Shown piece after piece: positions 21,021-26,855 of a stretch of 26,855 nt of DNA (the stretch's first letter is position 1; each line of letters begins with the position of its first letter). Both the position numbers and the translations under genes were made by a program. The stretch comes from Candidatus Avimicrobium faecavium (GTDB taxonomy: Bacteria > Bacillota > Clostridia > Oscillospirales > Ruminococcaceae), in contig CAJFQR010000008.1 of assembly GCA_904419105.1 (NCBI GenBank), positions 1-26,855 of the forward strand, written 5' to 3'. Under the pieces are notes generated by a model, which saw nothing but the letters and a program-made list of their open reading frames with translations, ran no database searches and had not been told where the DNA came from.

Positions 21021-22361
21021 TTGAGCACACCACTTTTTTCCGCCATCGACCGGCTGCGCCGGCAGGGCTTCAGCCGCTTTCACACCCCGGGGCACAAAGG
21101 CCGGGACTGCGGCTTTCTGACGCCGGTGACCCCCTGGGACTTCACCGAGGTCCGCGGGGCGGACAGCCTCTTTGAGGCCAGCGGCCCCATCGCCGAAACC
21201 GAGGCCCGCTGCACCGCCCTCTACCGCACCGGCGGCACCTTCCTCTCCGCCGGGGGCAGCACCCTGTGTATCCAGGCCATGCTGGCGCTGGTGCGCCCGC
21301 TGGGCGGGAAGCTCCTGCTCGGCCGCAACGCCCACGCCTCCGCCATCAAGACGATGGCCCTGCTGGACCTGAGGCCGGTGTGGCTTGCCCAGGACCTGGC
21401 CCCGGACGGCTTCCCGGCGCCGGTGACCCCGGCCCAGGTAGAGGCCGCCCTTGCCGCCGGCGGGGACTATGCCGGGGTGTATGTCACCAGCCCGGACTAC
21501 TTCGGCAGGCTCACCGACATCGCCGGGCTGGCGGAGGTCTGCCACCGGTATGGGGTGCCGCTGCTGGTGGACAACGCCCACGGCGCCGAGCTCTTTTTCA
21601 CCGGGGAGAACCGCCACCCGATGGCCCTTGGCGCGGACCTGTGCTGCGATTCGCTGCACAAGACGCTGCCGGTGCTCACCGGCGGGGCGCTGCTCCATGT
21701 CGGGGCCACCCCCCTTGCGGAAAAATACGGCTTCGCCGGCAGGGCCAAGGAGGCGATGGGGCTGTTCGGCTCCACCAGCCCGAGCTACCTGATCCTGCTG
21801 TCGATGGACCAGCTGCTCCCGGCCCTGGAAAACGGGGAGATGGCCGCCGCCCTCGCCCGGGACGCGGAGAAGGTCGCCGGGCTGGCAGAGCTGGCGAAGA
21901 GCCGGGGCTTCGGCCTGCCGCAGGGCCCGGTGCTGCCCACCCGGCTGACGCTGGGCTTCGGGGCGATGGGCTGCACCGAGGCGGCGTTTGACGCCGCCCT
22001 CACCGCCCACCGGGTGGAACCGGAATACCTGGCGGGGCACGCCTGCGTGTTCCTCTGCGGCGGGGCGTCGGAGGAGGACTTTGCCCGGCTGCGTAGGCTC
22101 ATCGAGGAGCTGCCCGCCGGCCCGGCGCTGCCGCTGCCCGACCCGCTGCCGCAGCCGGAGACGGTGCTCTCGCCCCGGGCGGCGCTGTTTGCCCGGCGGG
22201 AGCGGGTGCCCCTTGCCGCAGCCGGGGGCCGGATCTCCGCCGCCACGGTGAGCCGGTGCCCGCCGGGGGTGCCGCTGCTCTGCCCCGGGGAGAGGATCAC
22301 CGCCGCCGCCCTGGCCGCCGCAAAGGGCTACGGGCTGGAGGAGCTCGAGGTCGTGCGGTAG
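21021..22361 (+). CDS. Orn/Lys/Arg decarboxylase family protein (YaaO-like)
   Basis: The 446-residue PLP-dependent enzyme is of the fold-type I class typical of Firmicutes. Motifs are FHTPGHKGR (20-28), GGSTLCIQAML (78-88), GRNAHASAI (101-109), the cofactor aspartate and histidine in LLVDNAHGAE (D184, H187) and the PLP-binding lysine in DSLHKTLP (K214). Members decarboxylate arginine, lysine or ornithine to polyamines or their precursors. The specificity cannot be read here. The start is a TTG at 21021 preceded by GGGAGG. In B. subtilis yaaO sits before tmk-yaaQ-yaaR-holB-yaaT, while here it lies downstream of ricT, beyond an oppositely oriented gene, and tmk is absent. Confidence 0.9.
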   Translation: MSTPLFSAIDRLRRQGFSRFHTPGHKGRDCGFLTPVTPWDFTEVRGADSLFEASGPIAETEARCTALYRTGGTFLSAGGSTLCIQAMLALVRPLGGKLLLGRNAHASAIKTMALLDLRPVWLAQDLAPDGFPAPVTPAQVEAALAAGGDYAGVYVTSPDYFGRLTDIAGLAEVCHRYGVPLLVDNAHGAELFFTGENRHPMALGADLCCDSLHKTLPVLTGGALLHVGATPLAEKYGFAGRAKEAMGLFGSTSPSYLILLSMDQLLPALENGEMAAALARDAEKVAGLAELAKSRGFGLPQGPVLPTRLTLGFGAMGCTEAAFDAALTAHRVEPEYLAGHACVFLCGGASEEDFARLRRLIEELPAGPALPLPDPLPQPETVLSPRAALFARRERVPLAAAGGRISAATVSRCPPGVPLLCPGERITAAALAAAKGYGLEELEVVR

Positions 22362-22368
22362 AAAACAG

Positions 22369-22397
22369 GGCGCCGCCGCGCCTTTCTCCCCTCTTTT
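22369..22397 (+). terminator. terminator after the decarboxylase gene
   Basis: GGCGC and GCGCC form a short stem with loop CGCC, followed by TTTCTCCCCTCTTTT. A second possible stem with a TTTTTT run ends at 22412. Confidence 0.5.
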
Positions 22398-22486
22398 CAC
22401 CGGCGCTTTTTTGTGCTAAACTATACCCATATCCGCCTGTCCCGCCGGCTTTTGCCGCTGTACGATCAAAAAGGAGCGATCATTTT

Positions 22487-23167
22487 ATGGCACTTTCCTA
22501 TCTCAAGCGATTCCTCCGGCTCTACGCCGGGCTGTTTCTCTGCGCGGTGAGCATCCGGCTGGCCATTCAGGGCGGGGTGGGCGTCACCCCGTGGGATGTG
22601 CTGCACATGGGCCTGGCCGATGTCACCGACATCAGCTACGGCACGGTGAACATCCTCGTCGGCCTGCTGATCCTCACCACCTCCATCGTCCTCGGGGAGA
22701 AGATCGGCTTCGGCACCCTGTGCAACACCCTGTCGGTCGGCTATCTGGTGGACTTTCTGGCCTGGCTCGATGTGATCCCGGCTGCGCCGGACCTGCTCAC
22801 CGGCTGCCTGATGATGGTGGCGAGCCTGTTTGTACTGGCGATGGGCAGCTTTCTCTACATCGGGGCGGGAATGGGCTGCGGGCCCCGGGATTCGATGATG
22901 ACCGCCTTCTCCAAGCGGCTGACCAGGGTGCCGGTGGGCCTGATCCGCGGCGCCATCGAGACGGTGGTGCTGGTGGTGGGCTTCTTCCTCGGCGGGCCGG
23001 TGGGGGCCGGCACGGTGATCGGCATGTTCGGCATCGGGCCGGCGATCCAGGTGGTGTTCGGGCTGTTCGGCTTTGATGTGCGCACCGTCCGGCATGAGTC
23101 GGTGGCGGATACGCTGCGGATCCTCAGCGGCAAAACCGCTCCGGCGGGCGAACGCGCCGAGGGCTGA
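22487..23167 (+). CDS. YczE/YitT-like integral membrane protein
   Basis: The 226-residue protein has five to six hydrophobic segments. Conserved family features are IQGGVGVTPWDVLHMGLA (28-45) near the start, with the G-x-x-P-W-D motif, and GAGMGCGPRDSMMTAFSKR, with the G-x-GPRD motif, in the centre. The second half ends with GTVIGMFGIGPAIQV. The group (YczE/YyaS/YitT) is found across Firmicutes without an established function and is suspected to be a transporter or a secretion-related membrane protein. AAGGAG precedes the ATG. It has no tight link to its neighbours. Confidence 0.87.
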   Translation: MALSYLKRFLRLYAGLFLCAVSIRLAIQGGVGVTPWDVLHMGLADVTDISYGTVNILVGLLILTTSIVLGEKIGFGTLCNTLSVGYLVDFLAWLDVIPAAPDLLTGCLMMVASLFVLAMGSFLYIGAGMGCGPRDSMMTAFSKRLTRVPVGLIRGAIETVVLVVGFFLGGPVGAGTVIGMFGIGPAIQVVFGLFGFDVRTVRHESVADTLRILSGKTAPAGERAEG

Positions 23168-23270
23168 AACCGGGAGAGAACGGCAAAAATGCGGCGGAGA
23201 CCGGGCCGCCTGCGGCACCTTCTGCCTTTGTAAACAATCTGTGAAATCGGAAAACAATTCCCTCCCCCGG

Positions 23271-23300
23271 TTGCTGATGCGGGGGCTTTCGGTGTACAAT
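23271..23300 (+). promoter_or_regulatory. promoter of the rhomboid-like gene
   Basis: TTGCTG (23271-23276) and TACAAT (23295-23300) are 18 bases apart. The short GTTG/CAAC inverted repeat follows at the start of the leader. Confidence 0.6.
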
Positions 23301-23353
23301 ATCCTTATGTTGGTACAACGATCTTGCGATACGAAAGGACGGGATCCCTCCCT

Positions 23354-23971
23354 ATGAAATGGCTTGACCGGCTGGAGCGGAAGTTCGACCGCTTTTCCAT
23401 CGGCAACCTGATGCAGTATGTCTGCCTGACCATGGCCGCCGTCTGGATCTTCTCCATCCTGCAGCCCTATGTGCCGCTGCGCTCCCTGATCTCCCTCTCC
23501 CCCTACCGCATCCGGCAGGGGCAGATCTGGCGGCTGATCACCTTTATCTTCGACCCGCCGGGCTATGGCCTGCTCACCCCGTTTTTGATCCTGTTCTACT
23601 ACTGGATCGGCCGCAGCCTGGAATACTACTGGGGCACCACCCGCTTCAATCTCTACTACCTGTTCGGCATCCTCGGGGCTGTCCTCGGGGCCTTCCTCAC
23701 CGGGGCCACCGGCACCAGCGAATACCTCAACCTCTCGCTGCTGCTGGCCTGGGTCGCCCTCTTCCCGGATATGCAGGTGCTGCTTCTCGGGCTGATCCCC
23801 TTCAAGCTCAAATGGCTCGGCTGGATCGAAGGGGTCTACCTGGCGCTGGACTTCCTCGCCGGGAGCTGGCCTTCCCGGGTGGCGCTGCTGCTCTCGGTGG
23901 CCAACTTCCTGCTCTTCTTCGGGCCCACCCTCTGGAACCGGCTGCGCCGCAGCTGGCCCCGCCGGTATTGA
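23354..23971 (+). CDS. rhomboid-fold membrane protein lacking the protease motifs
   Basis: The 205-residue protein has about six hydrophobic segments. GQIWRLITFIF (56-66) matches the conserved first-loop region of rhomboids (G-x-x-W-R-L-I-T-x-x-F). The helix that should hold the catalytic serine in G-x-S-G instead reads YLNLSLLLAWVALFPDM (124-140), and no histidine occurs in the last helices. It therefore looks like a pseudo-rhomboid or Derlin-like protein, which would bind membrane proteins or clients without cleaving them. The ATG at 23354 is chosen over a TTG ten codons upstream, with GGACGGG as a weak ribosome binding site. It is a single-gene unit followed by a strong terminator. Confidence 0.8.
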   Translation: MKWLDRLERKFDRFSIGNLMQYVCLTMAAVWIFSILQPYVPLRSLISLSPYRIRQGQIWRLITFIFDPPGYGLLTPFLILFYYWIGRSLEYYWGTTRFNLYYLFGILGAVLGAFLTGATGTSEYLNLSLLLAWVALFPDMQVLLLGLIPFKLKWLGWIEGVYLALDFLAGSWPSRVALLLSVANFLLFFGPTLWNRLRRSWPRRY

Positions 23972-23996
23972 CCCCTCCTCCAAAAACCCACCGCCG

Positions 23997-24021
23997 CCCC
24001 GGCTGCCCGCCGGGGTTTTTT
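23997..24021 (+). terminator. intrinsic terminator of the rhomboid-like gene
   Basis: CCCCGGC (23997-24003) and GCCGGGG (24009-24015) are followed by TTTTTT. Confidence 0.9.
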
Positions 24022-24168
24022 CTGTTCGGGCGTCCGCCACCGGTGGACTTCCGGCGAAATAGACGGGAACCGACCGGTTTTTTTGTGGGATAAAACAAGG
24101 TTATGCGTAATATAAACAAAGAGGAGGGGCCCCGCTCTGTGCAATACATAGATTTCGTCCGGAAGGGC

Positions 24169-24197
24169 TTCTCAATCCGGCAAAAATATGGTACGAT
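24169..24197 (+). promoter_or_regulatory. promoter of the malY/patB-like gene
   Basis: TTCTCA (24169-24174) and TACGAT (24192-24197) are 17 bases apart, and the -10 is extended by TGG. It overlaps the repeat TGGTAC-GAT-GGTACCA. Confidence 0.55.
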
Positions 24198-24239
24198 GGT
24201 ACCAAAGACAGGGAGAATTTCCCTGAAAAATTCAGAAAA

Positions 24240-24274
24240 ACGCAACAAAACCGTTGCGTGCTTGATCAATCAAG
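24240..24274 (+). other. double hairpin in the malY leader
   Basis: ACGCAAC (24240-24246) and GTTGCGT (24253-24259) form a 7-bp stem. Right after it CTTGATCAATCAAG (24261-24274) is a near-palindrome. The pair ends shortly before the ribosome binding site and may influence translation or mRNA stability. It does not match a riboswitch known to me. Confidence 0.45.
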
Positions 24275-24292
24275 AAAGGCAGGCAGATCACC

Positions 24293-25483
24293 ATGATCTA
24301 CGATTCCAAGTTCTTTGACCAGGTATTTGAAAGACGCGGCCACGACGCGAAGAAGTGGGATGAGCCTCTGTTCGTAAAGGACAACAAGGACATCGTCCCG
24401 ATGTGGGTCGCCGATATGGACTTCATGACCCCCGACTGCATCGTCAACGCCATGTCCGAGAGACTGAAGCATCACGCTTTCGGCTACTTCTCCATCCCGA
24501 AGGCCTACTATGACGGCATTGCCAAGTGGCAGAAGGAGCGCTATGGCGTAGATGGCGTGACCAAGGACCAGATCGACTACCAGAACGGCGTTCTGGGCGG
24601 CGTTTCCTCCTTCATCGAGGCTTACTCGCTGCCGGGCGATTGGATCCTCCTCAACGACACCTGCTACACCGGCTTCCAGTCCACCGTTGCCAACCGCGGC
24701 CGCAACATCGTCTACTCTCCCGTTAAGGAGACTGCGGACGGCTGGGCGCTGGACATCGAGGACATGGAGAAGAAGATCATCGAGAAGAAGCCTCCTATCA
24801 TGATCTTCTGCAACCCGCACAACCCCACCGGCCATGTATGGTCCAAGGATGAGATGATCGCCGTTGTCGAGCTGTGCGACAAGTACGGCATGCTGATCTG
24901 CTCGGATGAGATCTGGGCGGACTTCCAGACCGGCGGCCACAAGCATGTACCGCTGCACACCTGCTGCGACAGAGCCAAGGACATCGTCTTCTCGATGTAC
25001 GCTCCGTCCAAGACCTTCAACCTGGCCGGCCTGCAGGGCTCCTACTCGGTATGCTGGAACCCGGCGATGAAGGCCCGCGTAGCCAAGGCTGCCGTGGCTT
25101 CCCACTACAACGCCGCCAACGTTCTGTCGGTCTACGCCGCCATCGGCGCCTACACCGGTGACGAGGGTGCTCAGTATGTAGACGCGATGAACGCCTACAT
25201 CCGTGAGAGCCAGATCTGGCTGAAGAAGGAGCTCGAGGAGAACATCCCCGGCCTGCGCATCCATCTGCCCGATGCCACCTACCTGCTGTGGGTCAACTTT
25301 GAGGACTACTGCAAGGAGAAGGGCGTTGAGTTCCAGACCGTGCTGGACAAGGTCACTGCCAAGGGCGTTATCCCGAACGACGGCCGTACCTTCCACGGCG
25401 CGACCCATCTGCGCCTGAACCTGGCCTGCCCGCGCAGCCAGGTCGAGGAGTGCGCCAAGAGAATGATCGAGGCCCTTGCCTAA
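24293..25483 (+). CDS. MalY/PatB-type PLP-dependent C-S lyase (cystathionine beta-lyase)/aminotransferase
   Basis: The 396-residue PLP enzyme has aminotransferase fold type I. Characteristic elements are VPMWVADMDFMTPDCI (35-50), typical of the MalY/PatB branch, then NPHNPTGHVW (174-183), SDEIWADF (204-211), the PLP lysine in APSKTFNLAGLQGS (K240) and HLRLNLACPR near the end, which supplies the carboxylate-binding arginine. Members cleave cystathionine or cysteine conjugates to a thiol, pyruvate and ammonia in methionine and sulfur metabolism. Codon choice, with more GTT, CGT and AAG, differs from its GC-rich neighbours and suggests strong expression. A very strong terminator follows. Specificity is not proven. 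Confidence 0.92.
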   Translation: MIYDSKFFDQVFERRGHDAKKWDEPLFVKDNKDIVPMWVADMDFMTPDCIVNAMSERLKHHAFGYFSIPKAYYDGIAKWQKERYGVDGVTKDQIDYQNGVLGGVSSFIEAYSLPGDWILLNDTCYTGFQSTVANRGRNIVYSPVKETADGWALDIEDMEKKIIEKKPPIMIFCNPHNPTGHVWSKDEMIAVVELCDKYGMLICSDEIWADFQTGGHKHVPLHTCCDRAKDIVFSMYAPSKTFNLAGLQGSYSVCWNPAMKARVAKAAVASHYNAANVLSVYAAIGAYTGDEGAQYVDAMNAYIRESQIWLKKELEENIPGLRIHLPDATYLLWVNFEDYCKEKGVEFQTVLDKVTAKGVIPNDGRTFHGATHLRLNLACPRSQVEECAKRMIEALA

Positions 25484-25500
25484 GCGCAAAACCTGAGTTA

Positions 25501-25529
25501 AAAAAACAGCCCTTCGGGGCTGTTTTTTT
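25501..25529 (+). terminator. strong intrinsic terminator of the malY-like gene
   Basis: AAAAAACAGCCC and GGGCTGTTTTTTT flank a stable TTCG tetraloop. The A and T tracts make it bidirectional. Confidence 0.97.
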
Positions 25530-25628
25530 GTTTGCGGGAAAAGCGCAGCCCCCTTCCGAAACAGGCCGGGGCAGTCCCTTTCCGCAAAAACGGCCATCTC
25601 TGCCCGCAGCGGCGTTTCCTCCCGCATT

Positions 25629-25658
25629 TAGACAATCCCCTCATTTTGTCCATACAAA
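25629..25658 (+). promoter_or_regulatory. possible promoter of the last gene
   Basis: TAGACA (25629-25634) and TACAAA (25653-25658) are 18 bases apart. A GACAA/TTGTC inverted repeat lies in the same stretch. The match is weak. Confidence 0.4.
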
Positions 25659-25725
25659 CCCCCGGCGGCTTGGAGTATGCTTAATGCAGAACCACTTTTC
25701 ACTCGCAAAGGAGGCGCCCTGCCCT

Positions 25726-26733
25726 ATGAAACAACCTTCCCACCTGCACCGGGACCTGGTCGAGGCCACCGTCCGCCGGGTCCTTGCCGGTGTGCGCACC
25801 GACCCGGAACGGGAGCTGCGCAAGCTGGTGGATCTCGGCGCCGATGTCTCCCGGGGGCGGTTCCAGCGCCGGTTCCTTACCGCCGCCCAGCATCTGCTCG
25901 AGGACCCGGACAGCAGCTACTATGCCATCGCCCGGGAGCTCCTCTCCCGGGCCGACTTCGACCGCCTTGTGGCCTTCGGCATGGCCCTGGGCTATGACGG
26001 CTGCACCCGCGGCGCCCGCCTGATCCGACAGATTGAGGCGGAACACGGCTTCAATATCCCCTGGGCCCTCTCGCTGGAAACGGAGAGCGCCCGGCTTTCC
26101 GGCGGGGAACTGGACCGCTGGACCGCACTGATCGCCGAAGGGACCCGGCTGGGCATCCACGCCTACCTGCTCCGCTGTGACGACCCTGCCGCCGCCGTCC
26201 CCCTTGCCGCCCGGCAGAAGAACTGCGCCTTTCTGCTCTTTGTCCGGCCGGATGAGACCGGCCCCCGGCTGCTTGCCGCCCTGGGCAAGGCCCCGACCTG
26301 CGCCGTCTCGGTGGAGCTCGCCCCCGGTGCGCAGGCTGCCTGTGCCGCCCTGCGCCAGGCCGGGATCCTGCACGGGGTCCATTGGACCTACGCCGCCCTT
26401 TCGGAGATCCGCAGCGGCTCCTGGGCCGAGGCCGTCCGGCACACCGGAGCCCCCTTTGGGATCCTGATCCCCGGCCGCTGCCCGGAAGAGACGCAGCAGG
26501 AGGTCTACCGGTGGGTGTGCGCCCGCCGGGCGGAACAGCGCCTCCCCTTCGTCCCGATCGAACTCCGGCAGGACCTGCGGGCCATCGACCGGGTGGTCTC
26601 GGATGATGACTGCGCCGCCGGCTTCGGGCCGGATGGCCAGCTTCTCCGGGACGGGCGCCGGATCCCCGGGGAGGACGCAAACTGTTTTGCCGTGCCGCCG
26701 GACCGGATCTTTGCCCGGTATCTGAAAAAATAG
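25726..26733 (+). CDS. conserved-looking protein of unknown function (335 residues)
   Basis: I do not recognise the family with certainty. The N-terminal part (1-95) is helical and charged: DPERELRKLVDLGADVSRGR, then FLTAAQHLLEDPDSSYYAIA, and FGMALGYDGCTRGARLIRQIE. A second region resembles an alpha/beta barrel half (FNIPWALSLETESARLSG, GIHAYLLRCDD, NCAFLLFVRP, TCAVSVELAP, GILHGVHWTYA), as found in radical-SAM-related proteins. However, no C-x3-C-x2-C cluster motif is present. No signal peptide or membrane helix was seen. AAAGGAGG lies 12 bases ahead of the ATG. An upstream in-frame extension covers the malY terminator and was rejected. A probable IS end begins 25 bases after the stop. Confidence 0.8.
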   Translation: MKQPSHLHRDLVEATVRRVLAGVRTDPERELRKLVDLGADVSRGRFQRRFLTAAQHLLEDPDSSYYAIARELLSRADFDRLVAFGMALGYDGCTRGARLIRQIEAEHGFNIPWALSLETESARLSGGELDRWTALIAEGTRLGIHAYLLRCDDPAAAVPLAARQKNCAFLLFVRPDETGPRLLAALGKAPTCAVSVELAPGAQAACAALRQAGILHGVHWTYAALSEIRSGSWAEAVRHTGAPFGILIPGRCPEETQQEVYRWVCARRAEQRLPFVPIELRQDLRAIDRVVSDDDCAAGFGPDGQLLRDGRRIPGEDANCFAVPPDRIFARYLKK

Positions 26734-26757
26734 CACAGAAAAACCGCCCTCCCGGCC

Positions 26758-26855
26758 TGAAGTGACCCCCAAAAGTTAGACAATATTTAAGAGCAGAAAT
26801 TGTTTAAGCAGCCGAAAGGGCTTGTTGTCTGTGAATTGCAGGCGGCAAGCCCTTT
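26758..26855. mobile_element. probable end of an IS3-family insertion sequence (partial, cut by window edge)
   Basis: From 26758 the sequence TGAAGTGACCCCCAAAAG followed by TTAGACAATATT resembles the terminal inverted repeat of IS3-family (IS150-type) elements, which begin TG and contain CCCCAAAAGTTAGAC. Further in, at 26815-26855, is a long hairpin with arms AAAGGGCTTG and CAAGCCCTTT extended by G-T pairs to about 17 bp. The transposase genes would lie beyond the window, so element orientation and completeness cannot be judged. The window contains no second copy. Confidence 0.55.

Larger units (their letters stand above)
23972..24292. other. intergenic region with terminator and malY leader
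   Basis: About 320 bases without a convincing gene. It contains the terminator at 23997-24021, the malY promoter at 24169-24197 and two consecutive hairpins at 24240-24274. Confidence 0.6.

Noticed and set aside
20913..22400. 495-codon frame on the minus strand opposite the decarboxylase
   Set aside because: Shadow frame that covers the promoters and carries no domain, while the plus strand has all PLP motifs.
22466..24040. 524-codon frame on the minus strand across two genes
   Set aside because: It spans two plus-strand genes and the intergenic gap, with low-complexity composition, so it is not a gene.
24103..24318. 71-codon plus-strand frame ahead of malY
   Set aside because: It overlaps the malY promoter, leader hairpins and start in another frame. 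GGAGG lies after, not before, its ATG.
1..26855. CRISPR arrays, tRNA or rRNA genes, known riboswitches, phage genes
   Set aside because: No regularly spaced repeats, cloverleaf sequences, rRNA segments or familiar riboswitch cores were seen on reading both strands. A covariance-model search would be needed to exclude weak matches.

Overview
The window looks like a chromosomal segment from a GC-rich anaerobic Clostridia-type Firmicute, most likely an Oscillospiraceae/Ruminococcaceae-like gut bacterium. The reasons are strong AGGAGG ribosome binding sites, sigma-A promoters with TATAAT-like -10 boxes, the darA-holB-ricT gene group typical of Firmicutes, a small 2[4Fe-4S] ferredoxin, MalY/PatB- and YfcC-type amino-acid genes, and frequent GTG/TTG starts. 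The organism call is inference from gene content, since no rRNA is present. No tRNA, rRNA, CRISPR array or prophage was recognised.

Layout. At the left edge (1-1537, minus strand) are the first codons of a probable M42-type aminopeptidase and a solitary murD. At 1663-3632 a MarR regulator and a MATE exporter form an operon behind a promoter with two identical operator palindromes. At 3799-8628 a polar-amino-acid ABC importer (binding protein plus permease, no ATPase) lies between two M20 amidohydrolases, each with its own promoter. At 8801-10283 are two tRNA modification enzymes (TtcA-like, TrmB). At 10348-13043 (minus) are a B3/B4-domain protein, a lipoprotein and a strikingly AT-rich secreted serine protease that looks foreign. 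At 13258-14168 are a possible small protein, a membrane-anchored HMA metal-binding protein with a palindromic operator, and a ferredoxin. A YfcC-family transporter (14491-15924) and an aldo-keto reductase (16079-17074) follow.

At 17313-19518 are darA, holB and ricT, a remnant of the conserved yaaO-tmk-yaaQ-yaaR-holB-yaaT block. The yaaO-like decarboxylase is displaced to 21021-22361 by a divergent beta-lactamase-fold lipoprotein that has a MerR-type promoter. The right part carries a YczE-like membrane protein, a rhomboid-fold protein without the catalytic motifs, a MalY/PatB C-S lyase, and an unrecognised 335-residue protein. At the right edge is what looks like one end of an IS3-family element, cut by the window boundary.

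How the genes relate. Most transcription units are one or two genes with their own promoter and intrinsic terminator, so the window is a mosaic of short housekeeping and accessory units. Functional pairs that can be supported are MarR with MATE (regulated efflux), ttcA with trmB (tRNA modification), binding protein with permease plus the adjacent peptidase-like hydrolases (scavenging of amino-acid conjugates, inferred), and darA with holB and ricT (conserved Firmicute neighbourhood). I did not find one clearly new multi-gene system. The best leads are regulatory (the MarR double operator, the MerR-type promoter and the metal-type palindrome), the AT-rich protease islet, and two poorly characterised proteins (pseudo-rhomboid and the last ORF).
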